Assembly (NCBI RefSeq): GCF_025962655.1
Contig: NZ_JAGFPE010000008.1
Coordinates: 205,192 to 269,191 of the forward strand
From: Candidatus Symbiopectobacterium sp. NZEC151
Lineage (GTDB): Bacteria > Pseudomonadota > Gammaproteobacteria > Enterobacterales > Enterobacteriaceae
DNA: 64,000 nucleotides
Reading direction: 5' to 3'
Both the position numbers and the translations under genes were made by a program. A model generated the notes under the pieces. It worked only from the letters and a program-made list of their open reading frames with translations, was not told where the DNA came from and made no database searches. Below are positions 20,051 to 29,152 of the stretch, piece after piece (within the stretch, counting starts at the first letter, position 1; the number at the start of each line of letters is the position of its first letter).

Positions 20051-20635
20051 ATGAAAGTTGCAAAAGATCTGGTGGTCAGCCTGGCCTACCAGGTACGTAC
20101 AGAAGATGGTGTATTGGTTGATGAGTCTCCGGTGAGCGCGCCGTTGGACTACCTGCACGGTCAAGGTTCCCTGATTTCTGGTCTGGAAAAAGCGCTTGAA
20201 GGCCGCGAAGTGGGTGAGAAGTTTGACGTTGCTGTCGGCTCTAACGACGCCTACGGCGAATACGACGAAAACCTGGTGCAACGCGTGCCGAAAGACGTCT
20301 TCATGGGCGTTGATGAGCTGCAAGTGGGCATGCGTTTCCTGGCTGACACCGATCAGGGTCAGGTACCGGTTGAAATCACCGAAGTGGAAGATGACCACGT
20401 GGTGGTTGACGGTAACCACATGCTGGCAGGCCAAAACCTGAAGTTCAACGTGGAAGTGGTTGCTATCCGTGAAGCTACGGAAGAAGAGATCGCGCACGGT
20501 CACGTACACGGCGAGCACGATCACCACCACGAGCACGGTGAAGGTTGCTGTGGCGGTCATGGTCACGACCACGACCACGATCATGAACACGGTAAGGGCG
20601 GCTGCGGCGGTCACGGCGGCTGCGGTTGCCATTGA
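20051..20635 (+). CDS. slyD: FKBP-type prolyl isomerase and nickel metallochaperone SlyD
   Basis: A 194-residue cytosolic protein with a split FKBP domain (residues 1-70 and about 130-148) around an insert-in-flap chaperone domain. The tail after residue 150 is rich in His and Cys (repeated HDHDH, CGGHG), which binds nickel for hydrogenase maturation. The ribosome binding site is AGGAG. In E. coli slyX is the divergent neighbour; here a catabolic island of about 7 kb separates them. Confidence 0.96.
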   Translation: MKVAKDLVVSLAYQVRTEDGVLVDESPVSAPLDYLHGQGSLISGLEKALEGREVGEKFDVAVGSNDAYGEYDENLVQRVPKDVFMGVDELQVGMRFLADTDQGQVPVEITEVEDDHVVVDGNHMLAGQNLKFNVEVVAIREATEEEIAHGHVHGEHDHHHEHGEGCCGGHGHDHDHDHEHGKGGCGGHGGCGCH

Positions 20636-20672
20636 TTTTCGGCTTATGCCCGTGAGGCGTATCCTCACCGTT

Positions 20673-20709
20673 AAAAACCCGGAGCGCCAGGCGCTGCCGG
20701 GTTTTTTTT
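20673..20709 (+). terminator. Rho-independent terminator of slyD
   Basis: AAAACCCGG and a GC-rich inner stem (AGCGC/GCGCT) pair with CCGGGTTTT, followed by a run of eight T. Confidence 0.9.
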
Positions 20710-20885
20710 CGTTTCACAACCGGTGCCATTAGCACTGATCGCATTGATTTTACTGTCTTTCATCGTGCGATTTTCTTATCACGCATTCCTGCTTTTCTGC
20801 CCAACTAGGGATGTTCATCACATAACAGATTAAAAGCGCCAGGGGTGTTATTGACACTTATCGGTGCTTTAGCGAACAATCTGCA

Positions 20886-20903
20886 AACGTTCCCGAGAAC
20901 GTT
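20886..20903 (+). promoter_or_regulatory. LacI-family operator upstream of the catabolic genes
   Basis: AACGTTCCCGAGAACGTT, an inverted repeat with arms AACGTTC/GAACGTT. The same 18 bp, and three flanking bases on each side, occur on the opposite strand at 27635-27652 before the aldolase gene. This makes it the probable target of the LacI-family repressor encoded at 25308. It lies about 50 bases before the scar gene and 204 bases before the transporter. Confidence 0.75.
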
Positions 20904-20951
20904 ATATTAATAAAATACATCATAGAACATCCAGGAAAGAGAACCTTTACC

Positions 20952-21041
20952 ATGACCAACATGAATATCGAGTTACGTGGCCTGAACCCTACACCCTTCA
21001 CGCCCTTTCATCGTAATGCTGAACTGCCGCGCGTCGGCTAA
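20952..21041 (+). pseudogene. Internally deleted DHDPS-family gene scar
   Basis: A 29-codon frame, MTNMNIELRGLNPTPFTPFH at the start and NAELPRVG at the end. The beginning matches the first 20 residues, and the end matches the last eight (AAELSFVG), of the DHDPS-family protein at 26652-27587. Some 280 codons are missing between them. It keeps the operator and start region of an intact gene. Confidence 0.75.
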
Positions 21042-21106
21042 TGGCATGCAGAGCCGCTGCGCACGCGTATCGCGGCTCACACACTATCCTTTTTGGAGAA
21101 CAAACT

Positions 21107-22519
21107 ATGTCAACGCATGACATGAGTGCCGGTGTGGTCAATGCAAACGCCAGTACAGCCGCCGCAAGCGGGACATCCAATGCCGAGTTGGTTGCCCGTC
21201 TTGAACGGATGCCGATCACACGTCAACTGCTGACCATTCGCGTGGTGGTCGGTCTTTCTACCTTTTTTGATGCTTACACCGTACTGGCTATCGCCTTTGC
21301 CATGCCACAGCTTGCCGCAGAGTGGGGATTGAGCGCCGCGGATATCGGTCTGATTATTGCTGCCAGCTATGTTGGACAACTGTTTGGTGCCGTTTTCTTC
21401 GGTTCTCTGGCTGAGAAAATTGGGCGTTTGGGTGTATTGAAGATCACCATCATCCTGTTTGTGATCATGGATGCGGCGTGTCTGTTTGCCTGGAGTGGGC
21501 TGTCGATGATGGTCTTCCGCTTTCTGCAAGGGGTAGGGATTGGCGCGGAAGTGCCGGTGGCGAGCTCCTATATCAATGAATTTGTTGGTGCAAAGAAGCG
21601 CGGGCGCTTCTTCCTGCTGTATGAGGTCATATTCCCTATCGGTATGATGTTTGCCGGCATTGCGGGGTATTTTCTGGTCCCTGTCTATGGCTGGAAAGCC
21701 ATGTTCATTGTTGGTCTTATTCCTTCGATCATCACCGTCCCTCTGCGTTGGTTAATGCCTGAATCGCCGCGTTGGCTAGCCTCAAAAGGGCGTTTGGCCG
21801 AGGCGGATAAGATAGTGAGTAAGCTGGAAAATGAGGTGCTACGCCGCGGGGGAACGTTACCTGAACCCGTGATTCGCACCATAGAGAAAAAACCGGTCGC
21901 CAGTGAAGGGTGGCGTGAGCTGTTTACGGGTATCTACCGTAAGCGAACCTTCACCATTTGGGCGCTGTGGGTATGTGGCTATATGATCAACAACGGTCTG
22001 GTGACCTGGCTACCTACGCTCTACAAAAATGTATTCGGATTACCGATTCAAACGGCACTGGCCTACGGTTGGACGACATCGGCGTTTGGGGTGTTAGCCT
22101 CGATCGTTTGTGCGTTGTCAATTGATAAGGTTGGGCGTAAAGCATGGTATGCCACCGCCTTCCTGCTGGCGATTGTGCCGCTGGTTACCTTGACGGTACT
22201 GGGCGCAACCAATCCGTTGCAAATTGTGGTATGTGCCACTGCGGCTTACGCCATATTGCAAACCATTACCTTCTCGCTTTACCTCTATTCTTCAGAGCTT
22301 TACCCAACTCGGTTGCGTGCCATTGGCACCGGTTTGGGCAGCGCCTGGCTGCGAGCGGGTTCTGCCGTGGGGCCGATCCTGGTTGGGTTTATTGTCGGTA
22401 ACTTTGGTATTCGCTATGTATTTATCGCTTTCGCGCTGATTGCCCTGATAGGGGCGGTAGTAACAATGCGTTATGCCATTGAAACCAAAGGTCAAGTGTT
22501 GGAGGAGTTGTCACCGTAG
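21107..22519 (+). CDS. MFS metabolite:proton symporter
   Basis: A 470-residue inner-membrane protein with 12 predicted helices and a hydrophilic N-terminus of about 45 residues. The sugar/organic-acid porter marks are present: GSLAEKIGRLGVL in the helix 2-3 loop, RFLQGVGIGAEVPVASSYINE in part after helix 4 (RFLQGVGIGAE), PESPRWLASKGR, and SSELYPTRLRAIGTG before helix 11. This is the metabolite:H+ symporter type that imports organic or aromatic acids; the substrate is unknown. The ATG at 21107 has GGAG nine bases upstream. It is controlled, by inference, by the operator at 20886, with the FAH hydrolase as next gene. Confidence 0.88.
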   Translation: MSTHDMSAGVVNANASTAAASGTSNAELVARLERMPITRQLLTIRVVVGLSTFFDAYTVLAIAFAMPQLAAEWGLSAADIGLIIAASYVGQLFGAVFFGSLAEKIGRLGVLKITIILFVIMDAACLFAWSGLSMMVFRFLQGVGIGAEVPVASSYINEFVGAKKRGRFFLLYEVIFPIGMMFAGIAGYFLVPVYGWKAMFIVGLIPSIITVPLRWLMPESPRWLASKGRLAEADKIVSKLENEVLRRGGTLPEPVIRTIEKKPVASEGWRELFTGIYRKRTFTIWALWVCGYMINNGLVTWLPTLYKNVFGLPIQTALAYGWTTSAFGVLASIVCALSIDKVGRKAWYATAFLLAIVPLVTLTVLGATNPLQIVVCATAAYAILQTITFSLYLYSSELYPTRLRAIGTGLGSAWLRAGSAVGPILVGFIVGNFGIRYVFIAFALIALIGAVVTMRYAIETKGQVLEELSP

Positions 22520-22629
22520 CCGAATGAGGACGGGCAAATCTTGAATTGCCGCTCGGCATAGGCGTAGCCAACGCTGCGCCTATTCTGCTGGCAGGCAATG
22601 CGCACTGTGTTTCACCGTTGAGGTACAAA

Positions 22630-23487
22630 ATGAAATTAGCAAGCTTTAGAGTCGGTCAGAAAGAGACCTATGGTTTAAAGGTAGAAAACGGGATTGTCGA
22701 TTTAGGCAAAAGGCTAGGCGCGCGCTATGCCGATCTTCGGGCATTGATTGACGGCGAGGGTATTGCAGATGCCAAACGTTTCTTGCAGGCCAAGCCTGAT
22801 TATCAAGAAGATGAGGTGGAATTTCTTCCGGTGATTAATAATCCCAGGAAAATTTTCTGTGTCGGAATGAACTATGCGGAGAAGCGTGCCGAGTTTGGTG
22901 AAGTAAATTCGGCGCCTACCTTATTTATTCGCTTTGCTGATTCTCAGGTTGGGCATAATTGCGGTGTGGAAAAACCGGCCCAGTCGAACGAATTTGACTA
23001 TGAAGGAGAATTGGCCGTCATTATTGGTAAACGAGGCAAGGAGATTTCAGCATCAAACGCCTTCTCTTATATTGCCGGGTACAGCTGTTATATGGATGGC
23101 TCCGTGCGCGACTGGCAGCACTCCTGGTTCACGGCAGGCAAAAACTGGCAAAACACCGGCGCTTTTGGTCCGTGGTTGGTGACGTGTGATGACGTGCCAG
23201 AACCGCAAAATTTGCATATTGAGACCCGACTTAATGGCAATACTGTGCAGAATGACACGACCGCCAGCATGATTCACCCCATCGAAGAACTGATCGAGTA
23301 TATCAGCACCTTCAGTGAGTTATCACCTGGTGATGTCATCATCACCGGTTCTCCCGGCGGCGTCGGGAAAAAACGCACACCGCCGCTGTTTTTGCATGAA
23401 GGCGATATCGTGGAAGTTGAAATTGAACGCATTGGCTGTTTGCACAACTGTGTTACCACTCGAAAAGTGGTTTGCAGTGCAGCGTAA
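22630..23487 (+). CDS. Fumarylacetoacetate hydrolase (FAH) family protein
   Basis: A 285-residue enzyme of the FAH superfamily, which hydrolyses or decarboxylates beta-diketo acids with a metal held by Glu, Glu and Asp. The C-terminal catalytic domain starts at about residue 75 (KIFCVGMNYAEKRAEFG) with FDYEGELAVIIGK, YMDGSVRDWQ, GKNWQNTGAFGPWL and ITGSPGGVGKKR. Similarity to 2,4-diketo-3-deoxy-acid hydrolases of sugar-acid pathways fits the neighbouring aldolase-type gene, but the substrate cannot be read from sequence. The start at 22630 follows GAGG at spacing six. Confidence 0.87.
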   Translation: MKLASFRVGQKETYGLKVENGIVDLGKRLGARYADLRALIDGEGIADAKRFLQAKPDYQEDEVEFLPVINNPRKIFCVGMNYAEKRAEFGEVNSAPTLFIRFADSQVGHNCGVEKPAQSNEFDYEGELAVIIGKRGKEISASNAFSYIAGYSCYMDGSVRDWQHSWFTAGKNWQNTGAFGPWLVTCDDVPEPQNLHIETRLNGNTVQNDTTASMIHPIEELIEYISTFSELSPGDVIITGSPGGVGKKRTPPLFLHEGDIVEVEIERIGCLHNCVTTRKVVCSAA

Positions 23488-23525
23488 CCGCGCTCATTAA
23501 AAAATAATATCACTATGATGCTTAG

Positions 23526-23565
23526 CCGGATAAATGCGGTGATATGCCGGTTATCCGGTTTGTCT
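23526..23565 (+). terminator. Hairpin after the FAH gene
   Basis: CCGGATAA (23526-23533) pairs with TTATCCGG (23551-23558), followed by TTTGTC. It suggests that the chemoreceptor gene has its own promoter or is read by partial read-through. Confidence 0.5.
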
Positions 23566-23625
23566 ATTTTAGCTCGTATTCAGATTTTTTAATCGGTGAC
23601 GGAAAATTATAATCAGGAGGAAAGA

Positions 23626-25263
23626 ATGCGTGCGCTATGGGAAAAAATGCTTCAAGCCAGTATCGCAAAGAAACTCTACGGTGGTTTCTTTATCGTATTA
23701 TCATTAATTATTGTTGCCGTGTTCTTCAGTGCATTACGTTTTTCTGAAATTCGTGATTTATATACCAAGACAGCGCTGGTGTCTGAGATAAACCATTATC
23801 TCGATCAGTCAAAAATTGCCCGAGTGAAGCTCTTTTATACGTTGGAGGAAGAGAACGCCAACAATATGATGAAGTACGTTTCACAGATAATGGCGCAGCA
23901 GGAAAAAGCGCGCCAATTGCGTTGGCAAGAGAGTGATGTGCAGCATTTCCAACGCCTGAATGAACAACTGACGCAATATCAACATGAACTGGAGGAGATC
24001 GCGCTCGCCGTGTCTGCGTTGCATGGGCAGAAGCAGGTCGTTCCCGCCGGGGAGAGCATGCAGAATACCGCACAGTGGCAGCGCCTCAAGGTGGCCGATG
24101 CGCAGTCCATTAAAACGGGGTTTGCCGTGACCGACACCCTTAGCCGTATCGCGAGCCAGCTTGATGAGAGAAACCAGCTCGTTATTAATCGTTCAGTTGT
24201 GGAAATCGTGGTTATCGGGATTTGCGCCGTTTTACTGGGCGTGTTGATCGCCGTATCGGTAACTCGTCTGATAGCGAGGTCGATACGCGCCAACCTGGAA
24301 CTGGCGCAACGCATTGCACAGGGCGATCTGTCCGTGGTGGTAGGGCAAGTGCGACGTGACGAACTGGGCATGTTGACACACGCCATGATGGAGATGACAC
24401 AAAAACTGTGCGGCCTGATGGTGGATATTCGGGACAGTGCGTATCAGGTGGCTGCGGCCTCTTCCGCCATCGCCGACGGTAACCGTAATTTGTCCTCACG
24501 TACCGATCAACAGGCGGCTGCGATGGTGGAAACGGCGGCCAGCATGGAGGAGTTGACCGCTACCGTGACCAACAATGCGGATAACGCGCGGCACGCCGGA
24601 CAACTCGCGCGTCAGGCATCAGGCAACGCCAATCGCGGCGGTGAGATCATTAAGCAGGTGGTGACAACCATGTCGGAGATTACCGGCAGCTCGCGAAAAA
24701 TCGCGGATATCACGTCGGTCATCAACAGCATTGCTTTTCAAACCAACATACTGGCGCTGAATGCGGCGGTGGAAGCGGCGCGGGCCGGAGAACAAGGGCG
24801 CGGGTTTGCCGTGGTCGCCAGCGAAGTGCGTAATTTGGCACAGCGCAGTTCACAAGCGGCCAGAGAAATTGAAGCCTTGATCGCAGAATCCGTCACGCGG
24901 GTGGATGAAGGTTCTGTGTTGGTTGAAAAAGCGGGTACCGCTATGCATGACATAGTGATGTCAATTGGCGCTGTTGATAACATCATGAACGATATTTCAG
25001 TGGCATCGGACGAGCAGAGTCGCGGCATTGCGCAAATTGGTGATGCGGTGACGGATATGGATCGTACCATTCAGGAGAATGCAACGATGGTCAGTGATTC
25101 CACCTCGGCGGCATTAGCATTGGAAGCGCAGGTCGCGCGGCTTGCCTCACTGATTGCGGTATTCCGTTTGCCAGGAAACGCGGTTTGCGAGCCAGAGGCT
25201 GCACAACGGCCAACCGGTTTTGCTGCTTTACCCGTTAAGGTGGCGCAGGGCGATTGGGTGTAG
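23626..25263 (+). CDS. Methyl-accepting chemotaxis protein
   Basis: A 545-residue transmembrane chemoreceptor. Helix 1 is at about residues 15-38, a periplasmic helical sensor domain at 39-190, helix 2 at 193-215, HAMP at 216-270, then a long signalling coiled coil with the conserved hairpin tip ([40 protein letters not shown]). The protein lacks the C-terminal NWETF-like tether for CheR/CheB. The ATG at 23626 follows AGGAGG at ideal spacing; the GTG at 23596 is rejected. Its place between the transporter-hydrolase genes and their presumed repressor suggests that it senses the compound they consume. Confidence 0.92.
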   Translation: MRALWEKMLQASIAKKLYGGFFIVLSLIIVAVFFSALRFSEIRDLYTKTALVSEINHYLDQSKIARVKLFYTLEEENANNMMKYVSQIMAQQEKARQLRWQESDVQHFQRLNEQLTQYQHELEEIALAVSALHGQKQVVPAGESMQNTAQWQRLKVADAQSIKTGFAVTDTLSRIASQLDERNQLVINRSVVEIVVIGICAVLLGVLIAVSVTRLIARSIRANLELAQRIAQGDLSVVVGQVRRDELGMLTHAMMEMTQKLCGLMVDIRDSAYQVAAASSAIADGNRNLSSRTDQQAAAMVETAASMEELTATVTNNADNARHAGQLARQASGNANRGGEIIKQVVTTMSEITGSSRKIADITSVINSIAFQTNILALNAAVEAARAGEQGRGFAVVASEVRNLAQRSSQAAREIEALIAESVTRVDEGSVLVEKAGTAMHDIVMSIGAVDNIMNDISVASDEQSRGIAQIGDAVTDMDRTIQENATMVSDSTSAALALEAQVARLASLIAVFRLPGNAVCEPEAAQRPTGFAALPVKVAQGDWV

Positions 25264-25270
25264 CACACAC

Positions 25271-25297
25271 ATTAGCGGGCTGCGTCGGCCCGCTAAT
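25271..25297. terminator. Hairpin between the convergent chemoreceptor and repressor genes
   Basis: ATTAGCGGGC (25271-25280) pairs perfectly with GCCCGCTAAT (25288-25297). There is no T run on either side, but the position between two stops fits a terminator. Confidence 0.55.
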
Positions 25298-25307
25298 GCA
25301 TCAGCGA

Positions 25308-26351
25308 TTACCTGAGCGGTGCGCTGGAGCTGCGTGGAATAAGGCTTGGCATAACGCGCCGAATGGTATCGACGGGCTCGGTGCCGGCCAGCAGCAATTC
25401 AACAGCAATAGAGGCAACGTGGTCGAACGGAATATGTACCGAAGAGAGCGGCACCGGCAAACGGGCGGACAGTGGAATATCGTTATAGCCGACCAGTGAT
25501 AAATCCTGACCTATTGCCAGCCCCAACCGATGGGCCGCCGCCATAACGCCGAAGGCCAAATCGTCATTGATGGCGAAAATGGCCGTGGGCCTGCGTGCTT
25601 CGCCGAGCAGCGCCATTCCTTCGCTTTCCCCGGATTCGATGCTAAAACCGGATTCCCGAATCCAGGCGGGATTAGGGGTGAGCCCGGCTTCGCGCATTGC
25701 ACGATGAAACCCTTCCCGACGATAGGTCGCGCCGGAAGAAAAGCTGGGGCCCGCGACCATACCGATATCGCGGTGGCCGAGGTCAATCAGGTGCCGGGTT
25801 GCCAGATAGCCCCCCTGCTCATCGTCACCAATGGCAGAGCGGCTGACACCGTCGGTACGCAGTGCCAGAACGTGGGCAACATTTTGCTGGCGCAGTTCCG
25901 CCGGTAAATGGTCATCCAGTCGGCTGGTGGCCAGAATCAGCCCGTCAACGCGCCGATCGAGCAGCGACGCCGCCGCCTGTTTTTCTTGCACCGGATCGTC
26001 ACCGCAGGTGGCAACAATCGCAAAATAACCGTAGCGCTCAGCCGCACGGCAGATGGCCTCATACAACAACGCCATTACCATATCGCTCAGACGCGGCACT
26101 AACACCCCGATGGTGCCCGTGCCGCCACGGCGCAGGCTGGAGGCCATGATGTCGCGCCGGTACCCCAACTCCTGTGCAACCTGACGTACACGTTCGGCGG
26201 CTTTACTGCGCGAAGGCGGTAACCGTTCATCCAGAACGCGAGAGACGGTAGAAACGCTAACCCCGGCTGCCGTGGCGACATCCTGCAAGGTGACGGGTTT
26301 GCTTCCCAACTTACGGCTTGGACCGTTGGGCGGAAAGGTATTAGGGTCCAT
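25308..26351 (-). CDS. LacI-family transcriptional regulator
   Basis: A 347-residue repressor: an N-terminal LacI helix-turn-helix (VTLQDVATAAGVSVSTVSRVL, residues 20-40, the core being GVSVSTVSRVL) and hinge helix, then a periplasmic-binding-protein-like ligand domain from about residue 78 (GTIGVLVPRLSDMV). It probably controls the flanking transporter, hydrolase and aldolase genes through the shared operator at 20886 and 27635. The ligand is unknown; it is related to GntR/IdnR-type regulators of sugar acids only in general architecture. Confidence 0.9.
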   Translation of the reverse strand: MDPNTFPPNGPSRKLGSKPVTLQDVATAAGVSVSTVSRVLDERLPPSRSKAAERVRQVAQELGYRRDIMASSLRRGGTGTIGVLVPRLSDMVMALLYEAICRAAERYGYFAIVATCGDDPVQEKQAAASLLDRRVDGLILATSRLDDHLPAELRQQNVAHVLALRTDGVSRSAIGDDEQGGYLATRHLIDLGHRDIGMVAGPSFSSGATYRREGFHRAMREAGLTPNPAWIRESGFSIESGESEGMALLGEARRPTAIFAINDDLAFGVMAAAHRLGLAIGQDLSLVGYNDIPLSARLPVPLSSVHIPFDHVASIAVELLLAGTEPVDTIRRVMPSLIPRSSSAPLR

Positions 26352-26587
26352 GTAATCCCTTGATTTTTATTTTTAAAAAAAGGCACAGTGTGTTGCTAAT
26401 GACATCCGCGCGGCGTTTACGAATTTATTATGTAATGGTTCCAGGGCTTTGGCTACACCTCGGAATTTTAAATCTGTACTGCGGCAGGACAATCAGGGAT
26501 TACTATGCAAAAGCATACAATAATGCGCAACATCTACGTTTGATTGCGCTAACAAGCGTGGAAAGGTGGATGCCGTTTTGATCGCAA
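26352..26587. other. Intergenic region between repressor and aldolase gene
   Basis: Should hold the repressor promoter. A 73-codon frame (26360-26581) has no ribosome binding site or recognisable domain and is not called. A TATGC-AAAA-GCATA inverted repeat lies at about 26505. No copy of the AACGTT-type operator is present here. Confidence 0.45.
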
Positions 26588-26623
26588 ATACGCCCGCCTT
26601 TCATGATATCAAGGCGGGCGTAT
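26588..26623 (-). terminator. Terminator of the DHDPS-family gene
   Basis: A perfect 13-bp GC-rich stem (26588-26600 with 26611-26623), 29 bases beyond the stop on the minus strand. Confidence 0.75.
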
Positions 26624-26651
26624 CGGTTATGTCAGCGTCGATGTGCTGGCA

Positions 26652-27587
26652 TTAGCCAACGAATGACAGTTCAGCAGCGCGAATAGCGGCTTTGATTTCC
26701 TCTTCCGCACCGGGTTCCAGCGGCAGCAGCGGAGAACGCACTGTGGCGTGATCCAGAATGCCGCGCGCCACCAGCGCATGTTTCAGTGCCACGGTACCTT
26801 CCATGTGCGAGCCACGGTGATACACGCTCTTGGTCACGGGCAGCAGACGGTCATGGATCTCACGGGCCTTTTTGTAATCCTTCGCTTTACCCGCTTTGAT
26901 CATTTCTACCAGCAGTTCCGGTGCGATGTTGCCATAACCTACCAGGAAACCGTCTACATCAAAGGTGGTTGAGAGCAAATATTCGTCATGGCAGCTCAGG
27001 ATTTGCAGGTCCGGGCGTTCACGACGGATTACCGGGATCTCCGTGTCCCAGCGACGCATATTGCGCACGCCATTCTTCATGGCAAACACGCCGGGTTGAG
27101 CAGAAATTTCCAGCAACGTTTCCAGGTTATAGGTGCACTTGGTGGCATCGGGATACTGGAACAGGATCAGCGGCAGGCCACTTTCTTCATACACCTGACG
27201 GTATTTATCCTGCGGTGCCCCTTTCTGATAGCCAAAACGCAGCCAGCCGTGAGAAGGATACAGCAGGCCCGCAGAGGCCCCCGCGCTGATGGCGCGCTTG
27301 GCTTCTTCGGCAGCCACTTCGGTGCCTTCGAGCGTGATACCCGCGATAATAGGAATGGCACCGTTCACCGATTCCGCAAAAGCTTCAATCACTTTCATCT
27401 GCTCGCTCTGAGACATAAAGGTGCCTTCCCCGGCGTGGCCCAATACGGTCAGACTTTTTACGCCATCGATGCTGGCAAGCCAGGCACCCAGTTTTTTACA
27501 CGCGGCGTAATCCACGGAGCCATCGCGGTTGAAAGGGGTGACAGGGGCAGGGTTCAGGCCACGTAAATCGATATTAATTTTGGTCAT
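26652..27587 (-). CDS. Dihydrodipicolinate synthase/N-acetylneuraminate lyase family protein
   Basis: A 311-residue TIM-barrel class I aldolase or dehydratase. The substrate loop is GHAGEGTFMSQSEQ (the GxxGE motif), the catalytic Tyr is in LFQYPDATK and the Schiff-base Lys is in FAMKNGV, all in family positions. Neighbours (FAH hydrolase, MFS porter) favour a 2-keto-3-deoxy sugar-acid aldolase or dehydratase over lysine synthesis. A LacI-type operator lies 48 bases before the start. A deleted paralogue remains at 20952. Confidence 0.88.
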   Translation of the reverse strand: MTKINIDLRGLNPAPVTPFNRDGSVDYAACKKLGAWLASIDGVKSLTVLGHAGEGTFMSQSEQMKVIEAFAESVNGAIPIIAGITLEGTEVAAEEAKRAISAGASAGLLYPSHGWLRFGYQKGAPQDKYRQVYEESGLPLILFQYPDATKCTYNLETLLEISAQPGVFAMKNGVRNMRRWDTEIPVIRRERPDLQILSCHDEYLLSTTFDVDGFLVGYGNIAPELLVEMIKAGKAKDYKKAREIHDRLLPVTKSVYHRGSHMEGTVALKHALVARGILDHATVRSPLLPLEPGAEEEIKAAIRAAELSFVG

Positions 27588-27634
27588 GATGTTCTCTTTT
27601 TAGTGTCATCGGAAAGAATGAAAGAATGACTAAT

Positions 27635-27652
27635 AACGTTCTCGGGAACGTT
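27635..27652 (-). promoter_or_regulatory. LacI-family operator before the DHDPS-family gene
   Basis: On the minus strand this reads AACGTTCCCGAGAACGTT, identical to 20886-20903 including the flanking TGC and AT. It sits 48 bases upstream of the start codon, where a bound repressor would block transcription. Confidence 0.75.
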
Positions 27653-27818
27653 TGCATTTTTGGTTTTTCTGAAGGCACTGTCAAGAGAGATTTGCTATAA
27701 GGATTTTGGGCTAATGGCTGAGTGTTGGCGGTTTATATGATTTAAATCAGTCGGTTGATTGTATTTCTGGTGTGAGGGAAACCGTGCGCATGGCCTGGGA
27801 TGATGCGATAAATGTGAT

Positions 27819-27850
27819 CTGGCGCAACCGTGGAGCCACGGCTGCGCCAG
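27819..27850 (-). terminator. Large hairpin beyond slyX
   Basis: A 15-bp stem (27819-27833 with 27836-27850) with a single A-C mismatch and a two-base loop, nine bases beyond the slyX stop. No T run follows on the minus strand. Confidence 0.5.
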
Positions 27851-27859
27851 CGTTATCGG

Positions 27860-28078
27860 TTAATAGTGTGGCGGAGGTGTCTCTTCGGACTGTGAGGCGA
27901 GAAGAGAAGGGGACGTCGCTTTCAATTTTTCTACCAGCAGGCGCAGGTGTTCACGGATCTTCGCCATTTCCAATTCATGCTGGACGACTGTCTGATTTAA
28001 CTCATCAATGGTGAGTTCCTGAAAAGCCAGCTTGCTTTCAAGCATTTCAATACGTTGCTCGAGTTGCGTATGGGGCAT
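27860..28078 (-). CDS. slyX: SlyX protein
   Basis: A 72-residue coiled-coil protein ([20 protein letters not shown], heptads to about residue 52) ending in the conserved SEETPPPHY tail of E. coli SlyX. Function unknown. It is divergent from fkpA as in E. coli, but its usual partner slyD lies 7 kb away. Confidence 0.95.
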   Translation of the reverse strand: MPHTQLEQRIEMLESKLAFQELTIDELNQTVVQHELEMAKIREHLRLLVEKLKATSPSLLASQSEETPPPHY

Positions 28079-28118
28079 TGCGATTCCTCTGTATTTTGTC
28101 GTATCTAGCCGAATATTC

Positions 28119-28146
28119 GGAACCTCCGGACATCGACGAGGTCGGA
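28119..28146 (+). promoter_or_regulatory. Candidate sigma-E promoter of fkpA
   Basis: GGAACCT (28119-28125), a 15-base spacer and GTCGGA (28141-28146) resemble the sigma-E elements GGAACTT and GTCTGA. fkpA is a known envelope-stress gene in E. coli. The long distance to the start (145 bases) is similar to other fkpA leaders only in general. Confidence 0.45.
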
Positions 28147-28290
28147 AAATGGGCCTATGAATAATTCAGGGAATTTTATCAAAGGATTGTTGTGTGTGTC
28201 GTTGTGTTGTCTCGATACCCACAGTTATAGTAGTCGCGCATTTACGATTAATGTTTCTGGAGCCTGTCGTTCCAGACCGGGAGATGATAG

Positions 28291-29100
28291 ATGAGATCAC
28301 TATTTAAAGTAACGCTGTTAGCGACGACGATGGCACTGACGCTGAATGCTAACCTGGTAATGGCAGCAGACGCGGCCAAAGCGTCCGATGCGGCCCCAGC
28401 GGCAAAATTCAAGAGCGATGAGGATGCCGCCGCTTATGCGCTGGGTGCTTCCTTAGGCCGTTACATGGATAATTCCCTGAAAGAACAGGAAAAACTGGGC
28501 ATTACGCTGAATAAAGACCAGCTGATTGCCGGGGTTCAGGACGCGTTTGCTGACAAGAGCAAACTGAGCGACGAAGAGATTGAGAAGACGCTGCAAGGTT
28601 TCGAAACGCGCGTGAAAACCGCCGCAGAAGCGAAAATGAAGCAGGATGCCAAAGAAAGCGCTGACAAAGGCACCAAATTCCGTGATGCATTTGCCAAAGA
28701 AAAAGGCGTGAAGAAAACGGAATCTGGCCTGCTGTATCAGGTAGAAAAAGAGGGTACGGGCGCAGCGCCGAAAGAGAGCGATACCGTTGTGGTTAACTAC
28801 AAAGGTACGCTGGTTGACGGTAGCGAGTTTGATAACTCTTACAAACGTGGCGAACCGCTCTCCTTCCGTCTTGACGGTGTTATCCCTGGCTGGACTGAAG
28901 GGCTGAAGCAGGTTAAAAAAGGCGGCAAAATCAAACTGGTTATTCCGCCAGAGTTAGCCTACGGCGAAAATGGTGTTCCGGGCATTCCGGCGAACTCTAC
29001 GCTGGTGTTTGAAGTGGAACTGCTGGATATCAAGGCAGACGCTGATGCCAAACCGGCCGCCAAAGCAGAAAAACCCGCTGCCGAGAAAAGCGCTAAATAA
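28291..29100 (+). CDS. fkpA: Periplasmic FKBP-type peptidyl-prolyl isomerase FkpA
   Basis: A 269-residue periplasmic chaperone-isomerase. Signal peptide of 25 residues (cut after LVMA), helical dimerisation domain (about 30-140), FKBP domain (about 145-250: VVNYKGTLVDGSEFDNSY, VIPGWTEGLKQV, IPPELAYGENG), then a Lys/Ala-rich tail. Assists folding of exported proteins. A rho-independent terminator follows. Confidence 0.95.
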   Translation: MRSLFKVTLLATTMALTLNANLVMAADAAKASDAAPAAKFKSDEDAAAYALGASLGRYMDNSLKEQEKLGITLNKDQLIAGVQDAFADKSKLSDEEIEKTLQGFETRVKTAAEAKMKQDAKESADKGTKFRDAFAKEKGVKKTESGLLYQVEKEGTGAAPKESDTVVVNYKGTLVDGSEFDNSYKRGEPLSFRLDGVIPGWTEGLKQVKKGGKIKLVIPPELAYGENGVPGIPANSTLVFEVELLDIKADADAKPAAKAEKPAAEKSAK

Positions 29101-29125
29101 CTCGCGCTAGCGTTGTTGCAGATTG

Positions 29126-29152
29126 AGCCGTGGGGTAACCCGCGGCTTTTTT
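29126..29152 (+). terminator. Terminator of fkpA
   Basis: GAGCCGTGGG and CCCGCGGCTTTTTT form a GC-rich stem with a TAA loop and a six-T tail, ending at the pmrB stop codon. It may serve both convergent transcripts. Confidence 0.8.

Noticed and set aside
26360..26581. A 73-codon frame between the repressor and the aldolase gene
   Set aside because: No ribosome binding site, odd composition, and it overlaps the expected promoter region of the repressor.
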